Positions 43,972-52,839 are shown, counted from the first letter of the stretch. The stretch: 64,000 bases of DNA from Lachnospiraceae bacterium (GCA_022794255.1 JAAWEL010000049.1:27075-91074); one strand, 5' to 3'. Made by a program: numbers and translations. The notes: generated from the sequence alone by a model not told the origin.

Positions 43972-44066
43972 TTTTTTTATTTTATATCATTTTCCATTAT
44001 CGGATGATAGGGTTCACATGCATATACAGCAAGTATGCAGACCGGTCTGGACCAATGTCCTATTTT

Positions 44067-44819
44067 CTATGATCTTTGCTTTTCATCGATCAGCTCATAA
44101 AGCTTTTGGAGCGCCTCCCGTATTCCTCCCACCTCATCAATCAACCCCTCCTTGACAGCCTGAGCTCCCACCAGCACCGTTCCCAAATCCCGTGTCAGCA
44201 TTTTTGTGTTGTGCATCAGGGCTTTCACTTGCTCATACTCCATTCGGGAATGGGTGCTGATAAAGCTTAAGATCCTGTCTTGAATCATGTTAAAATACTC
44301 ATAAGTCTGAGAGGTTCCGATCACCATGCCGCTCATACGCACCGGGTGAATCATCATGGTTCCCGTTGGGACGATAAAGGAATAATTGGTGGACACTGCC
44401 AGAGGAACCCCAATGGAATGGCTTCCCCCCAGCACCAAAGACACCGTAGGCATGGTCAGAGAGGCGATCATCTCCCCAATGGCCAGCCCTGCATCCACAT
44501 CCCCGCCGGAAGTGTTTAAAAGCACCAAAAGCCCGTCCACACTGTCATCATCCTCCAAAAAAGCCAGCTTTGGAAGCACATGATCATACTTGGTGGCCTT
44601 GGTATTTCCCGCAAGGTTCTCATGGCCTTCCACCTCACCAATGATGGAAAGCAGATGAATCTTTCTCTTCCCCTGGTTATTTTCCAAAGTCATCTGCCCG
44701 TACTCCTCTAATTTCTCGTCCTCCCGCTTTTCCAGCTCCTTTTCTTTCTTCACCTCATCCGCCCCGTTTTCTCTCTCTCTTCCCTGATTTTCCACACCTT
44801 CCCATGCTTTTCGGCTCAT
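44067..44819 (-). CDS. tepA: ClpP-like serine protease, TepA/YmfB type
   Basis: A 250-aa ClpP-fold cytoplasmic protease of the TepA group, linked in Bacillus to protein export and spore-protein handling. After a charged Lys/Glu-rich N-terminal 50 residues come IIGEVEGHENLAG, LVLLNTSGGDVDAGLAIGEM, the nucleophile region LVLGGSHSIGVPLAVST, and PTGTMMIHPVRMSGMVIGTS with the His. AAAGGA lies 9 bp before the ATG. In related genomes it is next to spoIIIE/ftsK; here fsa and the molybdenum genes lie between them. No clear minus-strand terminator follows it. Confidence 0.88.
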   Translation of the reverse strand: MSRKAWEGVENQGRERENGADEVKKEKELEKREDEKLEEYGQMTLENNQGKRKIHLLSIIGEVEGHENLAGNTKATKYDHVLPKLAFLEDDDSVDGLLVLLNTSGGDVDAGLAIGEMIASLTMPTVSLVLGGSHSIGVPLAVSTNYSFIVPTGTMMIHPVRMSGMVIGTSQTYEYFNMIQDRILSFISTHSRMEYEQVKALMHNTKMLTRDLGTVLVGAQAVKEGLIDEVGGIREALQKLYELIDEKQRS

Positions 44820-45107
44820 GTTTTTCCATCCTTTCCCTATACTTTTCCCCCGGCAAACCCTGTTTGCTGAAGAAATTTTCTCTTTACCATTATGTGCAGA
44901 AAAAACATGTTTATGCTTATATCAGATTCCTGGCTGTCACGGTCTAGGCCGGCCTGCGTGCTTTCCTTGCTCATTGGATGATAAACCAGCTCATAGAACA
45001 AAAATCCTATCACTGAAAACGATTTGCAAGCATTTTTACCAATTCCTGCAAACCCATGAAAACCGTAACTCTGTGTGTGAGCAAACTTCAAAAATCTCTG
45101 CTATAAT

Positions 45108-45136
45108 TTGCATTTTTTCATATTTTGTGGTATGAT
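45108..45136 (+). promoter_or_regulatory. yjfB promoter
   Basis: Plus-strand TTGCAT (45108-45113), a 17-bp spacer and TATGAT (45131-45136). Transcription would start near 45143, 25 bp before the yjfB ATG, with GAGGAG (45152-45157) as ribosome site. The 44820-45107 gap holds this and the tepA leader; nothing else was recognised. Confidence 0.65.
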
Positions 45137-45167
45137 ATATGAAACCAAAGAGAGGAGAAACGGATCT

Positions 45168-45341
45168 ATGGAGATATCTGCATTATCGATCCCTATGTAT
45201 ACAGGAACCGGCAATACCGGGTTAGAGATTGCCATGATGTCCAAGGCTCTTGACACTGCTGAGATTGCTGGTGATGCACTCACCCGGATGATGGAGGCTG
45301 TTGTAACCGGCCTTGGTCAGAATATGGACATCCGTGCCTGA
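45168..45341 (+). CDS. YjfB-family small protein (putative motility protein)
   Basis: A 57-aa protein matching the YjfB family: MEISALSIPMYTGTGNTGLE at the start and MMEAVVTGLGQNMDIRA at the end. The family is named for co-expression with motility genes in Bacillus; its function is not known. The start at 45168 is preferred over an upstream in-frame ATG because GAGGAG lies 10 bp before it and a promoter is properly placed. It is a monocistronic unit ending in a terminator. No flagellar genes are in the window. Confidence 0.8.
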   Translation: MEISALSIPMYTGTGNTGLEIAMMSKALDTAEIAGDALTRMMEAVVTGLGQNMDIRA

Positions 45342-45364
45342 AGGGATATCCTTTCAAGCGAAAG

Positions 45365-45399
45365 CCCCACAGCCATCATCTGGCTGTGGGGTTTCTTTT
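45365..45399. terminator. yjfB terminator between convergent genes
   Basis: CCCCACAGCC (45365-45374) and GGCTGTGGGG (45382-45391) form a perfect 10-bp stem with a 7-nt loop, followed on the plus strand by TTTCTTTT. The U-run overlaps the cls stop on the other strand. The minus side has only CTTTCGC, so it may work weakly for cls. Confidence 0.85.
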
Positions 45400-46954
45400 A
45401 CATCAAAGGCGCAAACAGCCTCAGCCCCGCTCCGGCCAGCCGCCGGATCATAGGATAGCTTCTGCATCCCTCCCAGGTGATCTCCTGGCACATTTCAATC
45501 GTTTTCAAAAAGTCCTTCTCTACCTCTTCCACCACCCGGTTTTTGTAAAAATACACCGCACATTCAAAATGAAGATACAGACTTCTGTAATCCAGATTGA
45601 TGGAGCCGACCACTGCCTTCTGCCCGTCACTGCTGAAAATTTTGGCATGGACAAAGCCTTTTGTGTATTCAAAAATCCGCACACCAGCCGCTAAAAGCTC
45701 CCCGTAATAGGACCTGGCCAAAAGATAGGCATACAGCTTATCCGGCACGTGAGGCATGATAATGATCACCTCCACGCCTCTTTTTGCGGCAAAGGTCAAG
45801 GCCGTGATCATATCACTGTCCAGAATCAGATAGGGAGTCATAATGTGTACATAGCTCTCTGCCTCATTGAGAATGTCCATGTAAACACATTCCCCTACTG
45901 TCTCATCATCCAGGGGACTGTCCCCATAAGGCATCACATACCCGTCTCTATTCAGATGGGCAGGATAAAGGACTTCCTGACTTCTTAAATATTTTTTGTA
46001 ATCTTCCTCCCCCCGCTCGGATACATTCCACATCTGAAGGAACATCATGAGAAAGCTTTTGACCCCATCTCCCTTAAGCATCACAGCCGTATCCTTCCAG
46101 TGGCCAAACCGCACCGTCTCATTGATGTACTCATCAGCCAGATTGATTCCTCCGGTGAAAGCCGTATGGCCGTCAATCACTGTAATCTTTCTGTGATCCC
46201 GGTTGTTCTGATAGCTGGAAAGAGCCGGCTTTACGGGAAAAAACACTTTACACTGGATCCCCAGCTTTTCTAATCGTTTGGGATAATTATGGGGAAGCAG
46301 GGTAAGGCATCCCATTCCGTCATACATAAACCGGACCTCCACCCCTTCTCTCACTTTTCTTGCAAGAACCTCCAACACCGAATCCCAGAATTTTCCCTCT
46401 TCCACAATAAAATATTCCATGAAAATGTACTGCTTTGCCTTCTCAAGCTCCTCCAAAAGCCGCGGATACATCTCATCCCCCAGAGAATAATATTCCCCAT
46501 ATGTATTACTATAAATCGGATACCCTCCATATCGGTTCATATATCCTGCCAGGCGGGCTGTCCTCGGACTCTCCTCACTCAAGGCTTTCAAGACCTGTTC
46601 ATCCTGCTTTAAATAGGGCTCTGTCTGCTTTAGGATCGCCTTCAGACGCCGGGCAATCCAGCGAACCTCCACCTGCAGCTCCATGAAAATATAGAACATA
46701 GCGCCAAATACAGGAAATACCAGCACAGGAATCACCCAGGCCAGCTGATAGATCGGATTCTGCCGTTTATTGATAATATAGATCACCACAATCGCGCTTA
46801 GCAGAGTAAAACCGCCATAGACAAAGAAGATATGATCCCCAAGCCATTTGAATGCCCCAAAAAGCACAGCAATCTGTATCAGCAAAAAAAGCACTAAAAA
46901 TGCTGTTCTGCCAAAAATCACCCGCAGGAATTTTTTCCACTTTTTTTGATTCAT
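45398..46954 (-). CDS. cls: cardiolipin synthase
   Basis: A membrane phospholipase D-family enzyme that joins two phosphatidylglycerol molecules. The 518-aa product has two N-terminal membrane spans (about residues 12-34 and 40-60) and two HKD motifs: DHRKITVIDGHTAFTGGINL near residue 240 and HAKIFSSDGQKAVVGSINLD near residue 425. The start at 46954 (MNQKKWKKF) has an AGGAG 10 bp upstream; the longer frame to 47026 would overlap the metY 3' end. It is probably read with metY. Confidence 0.93.
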   Translation of the reverse strand: MNQKKWKKFLRVIFGRTAFLVLFLLIQIAVLFGAFKWLGDHIFFVYGGFTLLSAIVVIYIINKRQNPIYQLAWVIPVLVFPVFGAMFYIFMELQVEVRWIARRLKAILKQTEPYLKQDEQVLKALSEESPRTARLAGYMNRYGGYPIYSNTYGEYYSLGDEMYPRLLEELEKAKQYIFMEYFIVEEGKFWDSVLEVLARKVREGVEVRFMYDGMGCLTLLPHNYPKRLEKLGIQCKVFFPVKPALSSYQNNRDHRKITVIDGHTAFTGGINLADEYINETVRFGHWKDTAVMLKGDGVKSFLMMFLQMWNVSERGEEDYKKYLRSQEVLYPAHLNRDGYVMPYGDSPLDDETVGECVYMDILNEAESYVHIMTPYLILDSDMITALTFAAKRGVEVIIIMPHVPDKLYAYLLARSYYGELLAAGVRIFEYTKGFVHAKIFSSDGQKAVVGSINLDYRSLYLHFECAVYFYKNRVVEEVEKDFLKTIEMCQEITWEGCRSYPMIRRLAGAGLRLFAPLM

Positions 46955-47018
46955 CTCTAATCTGCTCCTATCTGTCGCTGCCTGGAATCCCTCACTGCTG
47001 CTGCATAAAAGGGATCTG

Positions 47019-48302
47019 TCATTCACTCCTTAGCGCCTGTTTCAGATCGCCTATAATATCCTTTACATCCTCGATCCCCACGCTGAGCCGGATCATAGAC
47101 GGATCCACCCCTGCCTCCCGCAGCTGTTCATCATTCAGCTGACGATGGGTGTGACTGGCCGGATGAAGGACCGAAGTTCTTGCATCAGCCACATGAGTCA
47201 CAATAGCGGCAAGCTTTAATTTATCCATAAACACCTCCGCTGCTTCCCGTCCCCCTTTTAGTCCAAAGGAAATCACTCCGCAGGTGCCATCCGGCATATA
47301 CTTCCTGGCCAGCTCATAATATTTATCCCCTTCCAACCCGGGATAACAGACCCACTCCACATCTTCCCTTGCTTTTAAGTATTCCGCCACTTTCTTTGCA
47401 TTCTCGCAGTGGCGGGGCACCCGCAGATGCAATGTCTCAAGTCCCACATTCAATAAAAATGCGTTCTGAGGAGACTGGATCGATCCCATGTCCCGCATAA
47501 GCTGAGCCGTTGCTTTAGTGATATACGCCCCTTTTCCGAATTTCTCCGTGTAAATCACTCCGTGATAGGACTCGTCCGGAGTGGTCAGGCCCGGATATTT
47601 GTCCTTGTGAGCCTCCCAGTCAAAATTGCCGCTGTCCACAATGCAGCCCCCCACACACATGGCATGTCCATCCATATATTTGGTGGTGGAGTGAGTCACA
47701 ATATCTGCCCCCCACGCAAAAGGCCGGCAGTTGATGGGGGTGGCAAAGGTATTATCCACAATCAGAGGCACTCCATGGCTGTGGGCCAGCTGTGCAAATT
47801 TCTCAATATCCAGCACCACCAGAGCCGGATTGGCAATGGTCTCCCCAAACACTGCCCGGGTATTGGGCTGAAAAGCCTTTTGAAGCTCCTCTTTTGGTGC
47901 ATCCGGATCCACCAGCGTACACGTAATCCCAAACCGCTTCAGGGTCACAGTGAAAAGGTTGGAAGTTCCTCCGTAAATGGTAGCCGCACTGACCACGTGA
48001 TCCCCGGCAGAACAAATATTTAGAATCGCATACATATTCGCTGCCTGCCCTGAAGATGTGAGCATAGCCGCCGCACCGCCCTCCAGGGCACATATTTTGG
48101 CCGCCACTGCATCATTGGTGGGATTAGCCAGACGAGTATAAAAGTATCCATTCTCCTCCAAATCAAAAAGCCGCCCCATCTGCTCACTTGTCTCATATTT
48201 AAATGTGGTGCTTTGATAGATAGGAAGCACCCGGGCCTCTCCGTTTTTCGGCTGCCATCCGCCCTGAACACAGATGGTACCCTGTGACTGATTCCGGTTC
48301 AT
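47019..48302 (-). CDS. metY: O-acetylhomoserine aminocarboxypropyltransferase / sulfhydrylase
   Basis: A PLP-dependent gamma-replacement enzyme of 427 aa that makes homocysteine from O-acetylhomoserine and sulfide. Family marks are TFKYETSEQMGRLF, MLTSSGQAANMYAIL, FGETIANPALVVLDIE and the PLP lysine in THSTTKYMDGH near residue 210; GVIFSFGLKGG-like sequence (CGVISFGLKGGREAA) is near the C-terminus. The length (over 420) favours MetY over cystathionine gamma-synthase. AAAGGAGG precedes the ATG. I see no SAM riboswitch in the 225-bp upstream region. Confidence 0.92.
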   Translation of the reverse strand: MNRNQSQGTICVQGGWQPKNGEARVLPIYQSTTFKYETSEQMGRLFDLEENGYFYTRLANPTNDAVAAKICALEGGAAAMLTSSGQAANMYAILNICSAGDHVVSAATIYGGTSNLFTVTLKRFGITCTLVDPDAPKEELQKAFQPNTRAVFGETIANPALVVLDIEKFAQLAHSHGVPLIVDNTFATPINCRPFAWGADIVTHSTTKYMDGHAMCVGGCIVDSGNFDWEAHKDKYPGLTTPDESYHGVIYTEKFGKGAYITKATAQLMRDMGSIQSPQNAFLLNVGLETLHLRVPRHCENAKKVAEYLKAREDVEWVCYPGLEGDKYYELARKYMPDGTCGVISFGLKGGREAAEVFMDKLKLAAIVTHVADARTSVLHPASHTHRQLNDEQLREAGVDPSMIRLSVGIEDVKDIIGDLKQALRSE

Positions 48303-48423
48303 GTGATTTGTCCTCCTTTATGTGGTAGAATAATATCCGAAAATTATATTATACACTTATTTCTGTAACTTTTCCAGCTACTTTTAACAGCATGTCTTTT
48401 GTCTCCCCTCACAATAGAATAAA

Positions 48424-48450
48424 GTGCTGCAAAATCGCATTTTGCAACAC
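48424..48450 (-). terminator. terminator after the PPC-domain gene
   Basis: Minus-strand GTGTTGCAAAAT pairs with ATTTTGCAGCAC around a 3-nt loop and is followed by TTTATTCTATTG. It lies 77 bp past the PPC gene stop and upstream of metY. Confidence 0.7.
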
Positions 48451-48526
48451 TCCTTCTTCTAAATCCACCTGCATATCCAAAAAATTTTCTCTCCGGTACC
48501 AGAAATGCCTCCACTCATTAAGCAAA

Positions 48527-48946
48527 CTAAAACTGATACAGATTCAGCCCGATTTCCTCATCCATCTTCCGCTCCAAAGCACCTTCCAGCTTTGTCACTG
48601 TGATCTCCGCCGTAGCCGATACATAGCAGGCATTCATATGTCCTCCAGAGACTCGCATCTCCTCGTCACACAGATTTACGTGAAAATGCAGATACGTCTC
48701 CCCATCCTTCGCAGAAATATTTCCCACCATGGAGGTGATCTCCATGGGACCAGTCAGCTCTTTTTTCTTATAAACCTTGTTCCCTGTGTCAAAAAGTCCC
48801 ACCACCGCCCGGTCACAGGCTCCTAACCCCACTGCAGAGCCTAAACGAATCTCCTCCTTCCGGCACAGCTCCCCGATTTTTTCCAGGATCTCCTCTCCCG
48901 GATCCACCCGCATCACATAATGGTTCCCAAACTTTTTATATTCCAT
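48527..48946 (-). CDS. PPC/DUF296-domain protein
   Basis: A 139-aa protein matching the PPC (plants and prokaryotes conserved, DUF296) domain: HYVMRVDPGEEILEKIGELC, GSAVGLGACDRAVVGLFD, and the metal-type triad LHFHVNLCDEEMRVSGGHMN. Bacterial members form trimers and are usually called DNA-binding by similarity to plant AT-hook proteins, but no AT-hook is present here and the true role is unknown. The start at 48946 follows GGAGG by 5 bp. It lies downstream of glycerate kinase (about 106 bp) and has its own terminator. Confidence 0.82.
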   Translation of the reverse strand: MEYKKFGNHYVMRVDPGEEILEKIGELCRKEEIRLGSAVGLGACDRAVVGLFDTGNKVYKKKELTGPMEITSMVGNISAKDGETYLHFHVNLCDEEMRVSGGHMNACYVSATAEITVTKLEGALERKMDEEIGLNLYQF

Positions 48947-49052
48947 CCTTTCCTCCATTTCTTCTAAAAAATATACGCCCGAAAATTACCATAGCTTTTA
49001 TCCTCCCAAGGACGGAAGCCAAACGGATCTTTCCCCTGTCCCCTGATGTAGT

Positions 49053-50207
49053 TCAGCCAGGCGTCCTGTTTTTCATCTCCATCCCAACCCGAATCATCCG
49101 GAACATCCGCTCTGCCGCGTCTGCATACAATTCCTCCGCCCGGTCGCAAGCCTCCTTGATATCCATGGCTCCATTGATGGTGGGCAAAATGCTGTCAATG
49201 CCAAAGGCAAAAATCTTCTCCGCCTCCTGGCCCATGCCCCCCACTAGTGCCACAGCAGGAATCCCCCTGGCCCTGCAGCGTTGCCCCACACCGCTGGGCA
49301 CCTTTCCGAAGGCGGATTGCCAGTCAATACGTCCTTCCCCGGTAATCACCAGATCTGTACCCTCCAAAAGCTCATCAAAGCCGATCAAATCCAGCACAGT
49401 ATCAATCCCGGACTTTAAGGTGGCATGTAAAAATCCACACAAAGCAGCGCCCAGGCCTCCGGCTGCACCGGCGCCTGCCTGATTCTCCACATCAATCCCC
49501 AGCTTATCCCGCATCACTGCTGCGTAATTCTTCATCCCCACTTCCAATTCATCCAGGATCTCCGGCGTACCTCCCTTCTGCTTTCCAAAGGTATAGGTCG
49601 CCCCATCCGGCCCTGTAAGGGGATTGGTCACATCACACATTACCGTGATCCGGGCTTGTCTCACCGCCGGATTTAAACCGCTGATATCAATATCCGCAAC
49701 CTTTGCCAGATCTGAGCCAAAGCCCATCAGCTCCTTTCCCCTGGCATCCAAAAACCGGATTCCCAGAGCGCGCATGGCTCCCATTCCACCATCATTGGTG
49801 GCACTGCCCCCAATGGCAATCGAGATCTTGCAAAATCCCTGCTCCAATGCATCCCGAATCAGCTCCCCTGTGCCATAGGTGGTGGTGTACAGGGGATTCC
49901 TCTTATCCACTGGCACCATGGGCAGTCCAGAAGCAGCTGCCATCTCTATCACTGCCGAATCCCCATGAAACACTCCATAAAAACCCTCCACATCCTCCAT
50001 GAGCGGCCCATGCACCATCACTTTGCGCCAGCTCCCGCCGGTGGCTCCCACTACTGCCTCCACCGTTCCTTCCCCACCGTCCGCCACCGGCACCCCGGCA
50101 GTCTCACACCCTGGAAAAATCTTGTTGGCCGCCTCTGTCAGCAATCGGATGCTCTGCTCCGAAGTGATCGTCCCCTTAAATGAATCTGAAGCAAATAAAA
50201 ATCTCAT
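49053..50207 (-). CDS. glycerate kinase
   Basis: Phosphorylates glycerate, linking glyoxylate or serine catabolism to glycolysis. The 384-aa protein is of the GarK/GlxK family: FASDSFKGTITSEQSIRLL at the start, PVADGGEGTVEAVVGATGG, IAIGGSATNDGGMGAMRALG and VITGEGRIDWQSAFGKVPSG (all canonical). The start at 50207 follows AAGGAGAGG; the frame from 50231 lacks support. Whether 2- or 3-phosphoglycerate is produced cannot be judged. Its 3' end overlaps a short open frame (48964-49149) that I do not call. Confidence 0.94.
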   Translation of the reverse strand: MRFLFASDSFKGTITSEQSIRLLTEAANKIFPGCETAGVPVADGGEGTVEAVVGATGGSWRKVMVHGPLMEDVEGFYGVFHGDSAVIEMAAASGLPMVPVDKRNPLYTTTYGTGELIRDALEQGFCKISIAIGGSATNDGGMGAMRALGIRFLDARGKELMGFGSDLAKVADIDISGLNPAVRQARITVMCDVTNPLTGPDGATYTFGKQKGGTPEILDELEVGMKNYAAVMRDKLGIDVENQAGAGAAGGLGAALCGFLHATLKSGIDTVLDLIGFDELLEGTDLVITGEGRIDWQSAFGKVPSGVGQRCRARGIPAVALVGGMGQEAEKIFAFGIDSILPTINGAMDIKEACDRAEELYADAAERMFRMIRVGMEMKNRTPG

Positions 50208-50353
50208 GCCCTTCCTCTCCTTCTGCTGCATATTACCAAATCATTCCTGCCATCATCTGAAGGAATCCGCCTGGACGCTTCGGATTGACTCAAGCTCTTT
50301 CCTCCAATTTATAACATTATATCACAAGCCGGCAACAATGTCCTCCCCGAATC

Positions 50354-52297
50354 TTAAGTCCCTCCTATATTTTTTGCCAACCCCAAAGGCACCTTGTCCC
50401 GGCCGATCTGCCACACGGTGATCTCCTCGCCCTCCTTAAGGTGTACCTCCTCTGCCTTTATCAATCCTCTCCCCACAAGCACGGTCTCAACCGGCTTTCC
50501 ATCCACACAGATTTTGGAAAATTCATTAAAATTCTCTCCCCGCACCAGAATCTTCTCTTCCTGACAGGTGACAGTTCTAAGGACAATCGGCAGCGTCCCC
50601 ATCTCCATTTGAGTGGCTTCATAGGGAGATACCCCTCCGTATACTTCCTGCTCTCCGTATAAAATATCATATTCCAATACCTGCATAGCTTCCAGATACG
50701 CTTCTTCCCCTGCATCTTTCTCACTAAAGTAATGCTGATGGAAACGAGGCATGGTTCCTTCATGGATGTGGAGAAGATTCAGCACATGAGCTGTCAGCTG
50801 ATATGCTTCCAGATCCTTTTTCATTCCGGCCAGCCCTACATTATTCCAGATCGCATATTGGGTCTGATACAAAGATCCGTTCTCCATCTCCTCCCTGCTC
50901 CACTCAAAACCTGGCAGATGATCTCCATAAAGCACTAAAACAGCTGGCTTATGCCGCCTGGCCAGCTGATAGACCAATTTCTCTACAAACCGATCCATAT
51001 CGTGAAGCTGTTCACAATAGTATTCAAAGGAAGGATATTTCCCATGCCCCTGAACAGAAATCGCATAGATAAAATCCGGCTTATCGGTTGTATCCAAAGC
51101 CTGCAAAATCTCTCCAGCCAGCATCTCATCTCTGCACCATCCCATCGGGTTCCTGGAGATGTCATACATATATTCAATAGGGGTAAAGGTGTCAAAGCCC
51201 AGCTGCGCAAACACCTTGTGCCTGTCATAAAAGGTTCCCTCATTATTGTGAATTCCATGAGTTCTGTATCCCAAATCCTTCATAATAAATGCAATGCTCT
51301 CACAGGCTTTTTTCTGTAGAACTGTTTTGTAGGGATACTCTCCCGGCCCGAAAAAGTCCAAATTCATGCCGGTGATGCACTCAAACTCCGTGTTGGCCGT
51401 CCCTGCCCCCACAGAAGGTACGCTCAAATATCCTGAGGGATAATGCTCTGTCAGATACCGGAAAAAGGGAATAGGATCCTCTTCCACCGGATTTTTCTTC
51501 CAGAGGGATGGGTCAAAGAAGGATTCCAGCTGCACCATAATAATATCCGGTGTTTCATATTTCGCACCGCCGGCTCCCACTGGCTGATAATATCTCTTTC
51601 CAAGGTTCCCATCACTGCAGTTTTCCGGTACCAGCGCCTCTTCCTCCAGCTCTGCCACCACCTGGCGATCATACTCCTCAGGTTTGGGAATGCCTGTGTT
51701 AAATACAGAATTGGCAAAGCAATAGGGAAAGCCATAGTCTGTATACGCCTGCCCGATATTCCCGAAATGAAGAGCCACCAGTCCGCTTAATATGGCAAGA
51801 TTCAAGGTTCCCCATATAAGAGCCAGCCCCACAGAGGCCACACAGACCGACTGGGTAAGGTTCACCGGCTCTGGATCCACAGGAGCTTTTTTCCATATAA
51901 AAATACAAAGCAAAACAGCTCCCACTCCGAAAAAAAGCCCTGCTCCAATTTGCCACCAAGTCAGATAAGTGGTCAAAAGCGTTGCCCCATACTTGATCAG
52001 CTTTAAATCTGTGGCCGTAAAGGGGGTTGTGCGAAACAAAAGAAGAACCCCGTTTGTCACCCCGGCCACCGCCCATACCACCCCGGACGCTGCCAGTGCA
52101 AACCATTTACGCCGCACAAAAAGAGCCGGTAAAAACAGGGTAAGCACTAAAAGCGTATTTACCAGAAACACAAGAGGTCTGGCAGCCATATAATCAGCCA
52201 GAGACACCACCGACCTTCTGCTGACCAGCTCAATCGCCATATTCATAAGAAATGCCAACCAAAATAGTACTCCCAACAATCTCCACAGACGCCTCAT
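50354..52297 (-). CDS. LTA synthase-family membrane sulfatase (phosphoglycerol transferase-like)
   Basis: A 647-aa protein with about five N-terminal membrane spans (residues 1-180) and an extracellular alkaline-phosphatase-fold domain: IIMVQLESFFDPSLW, GAGTANTEFECITGMNLD (the likely nucleophile Thr) and VLYGDHLPGFEWS. The fold is that of LtaS, which polymerises glycerol phosphate onto glycolipid. A C-terminal segment of about 90 residues resembles an IPT/TIG-like beta-sandwich (ILVRGENFNEFSKICVDG), not part of classical LtaS. The start is ATG at 52297, with AAGGAG 12 bp upstream; a TTG at 52306 is too close to the site. The substrate polymer is uncertain. Confidence 0.85.
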   Translation of the reverse strand: MRRLWRLLGVLFWLAFLMNMAIELVSRRSVVSLADYMAARPLVFLVNTLLVLTLFLPALFVRRKWFALAASGVVWAVAGVTNGVLLLFRTTPFTATDLKLIKYGATLLTTYLTWWQIGAGLFFGVGAVLLCIFIWKKAPVDPEPVNLTQSVCVASVGLALIWGTLNLAILSGLVALHFGNIGQAYTDYGFPYCFANSVFNTGIPKPEEYDRQVVAELEEEALVPENCSDGNLGKRYYQPVGAGGAKYETPDIIMVQLESFFDPSLWKKNPVEEDPIPFFRYLTEHYPSGYLSVPSVGAGTANTEFECITGMNLDFFGPGEYPYKTVLQKKACESIAFIMKDLGYRTHGIHNNEGTFYDRHKVFAQLGFDTFTPIEYMYDISRNPMGWCRDEMLAGEILQALDTTDKPDFIYAISVQGHGKYPSFEYYCEQLHDMDRFVEKLVYQLARRHKPAVLVLYGDHLPGFEWSREEMENGSLYQTQYAIWNNVGLAGMKKDLEAYQLTAHVLNLLHIHEGTMPRFHQHYFSEKDAGEEAYLEAMQVLEYDILYGEQEVYGGVSPYEATQMEMGTLPIVLRTVTCQEEKILVRGENFNEFSKICVDGKPVETVLVGRGLIKAEEVHLKEGEEITVWQIGRDKVPLGLAKNIGGT

Positions 52298-52530
52298 ACC
52301 TGTCAAAATCTCCTTCTTGCTGTCAATTCCCGTCTCTTTCCTTCGCCCCCGGCAAATGGTTCCTTACCTTTTCCCGATTGCGCAAACGCTTCTCGCCCTG
52401 ACAAAATACGGCTTAAGTCTACCATATTTCTCATTCCAGCAACAGAGAGATTTTCCATAAAATATTCCCGCAAAAACCGAAAAAGTGTGGTATACTATTT
52501 CTAATTTTTCATTAATCAGGAGGAATTTTT

Positions 52531-52755
52531 ATGAACCCAATGAATTTGCTTCAATTTAAAAATGCCTGGGACAGTTTTCGTGCCAATCATCCTAAATTTC
52601 CCAAGTTTCTCTCTGCCATCTGCCAGAAAAGCATCCAGGAGGGAACCGTCATCGAGATCCGTGTAACTACTCCGGACGGCCAGGAGACTGCCTCAAATCT
52701 CCGCTTAAAAGCTGACGATGTGACTCTGTTTCATCAGTTGCGGGAGCTAATGTAA
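52531..52755 (+). CDS. conserved-looking small hypothetical protein
   Basis: A 74-aa cytoplasmic protein, not recognised. It has mixed charge, no signal or membrane segment, and the Lys/Phe/Pro-rich stretch FRANHPKFPKFLSAICQKS near residue 16, then EGTVIEIRVTTPDGQE. An excellent AGGAGG lies 7 bp before the ATG, and TATACT (52491-52496) serves as a probable -10 with no good -35. It reads divergently from the LTA-synthase-like gene. The stop lies 18 bp before the -35 of the next plus-strand gene, so the two may be expressed separately. Confidence 0.75.
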   Translation: MNPMNLLQFKNAWDSFRANHPKFPKFLSAICQKSIQEGTVIEIRVTTPDGQETASNLRLKADDVTLFHQLRELM

Positions 52756-52772
52756 ATTTTTACAGATATACA

Positions 52773-52801
52773 TTGAATTTTTCCCATTCTTCGCATATAA
52801 T
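52773..52801 (+). promoter_or_regulatory. promoter of the COG2426 gene
   Basis: TTGAAT (52773-52778), a 17-bp spacer and TATAAT (52796-52801) on the plus strand, about 38 bp upstream of the ATG at 52840. Confidence 0.7.
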
Positions 52802-52839
52802 GATAAAGATTTGCAGAATTATAGAAATGAGGATCAACC

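Noticed and set aside
44039..44048. AGACCGGTCT palindrome after tepA
   Set aside because: It is short, has no U-run on the tepA strand and no repeat elsewhere in the window, so it is not called a terminator or operator.
44837..45091. 84-codon minus-strand ORF upstream of tepA
   Set aside because: It has no ribosome site or family features, ends within the tepA leader and overlaps a non-coding divergent region.
48303..48526. Possible SAM (S-box) riboswitch before metY
   Set aside because: The only strong hairpin there is the terminator of the PPC-domain gene; no S-box core motifs were seen.
48964..49149. 61-codon minus-strand ORF after glycerate kinase
   Set aside because: It mostly overlaps the 3' end of glycerate kinase in another frame and has no independent start signal.
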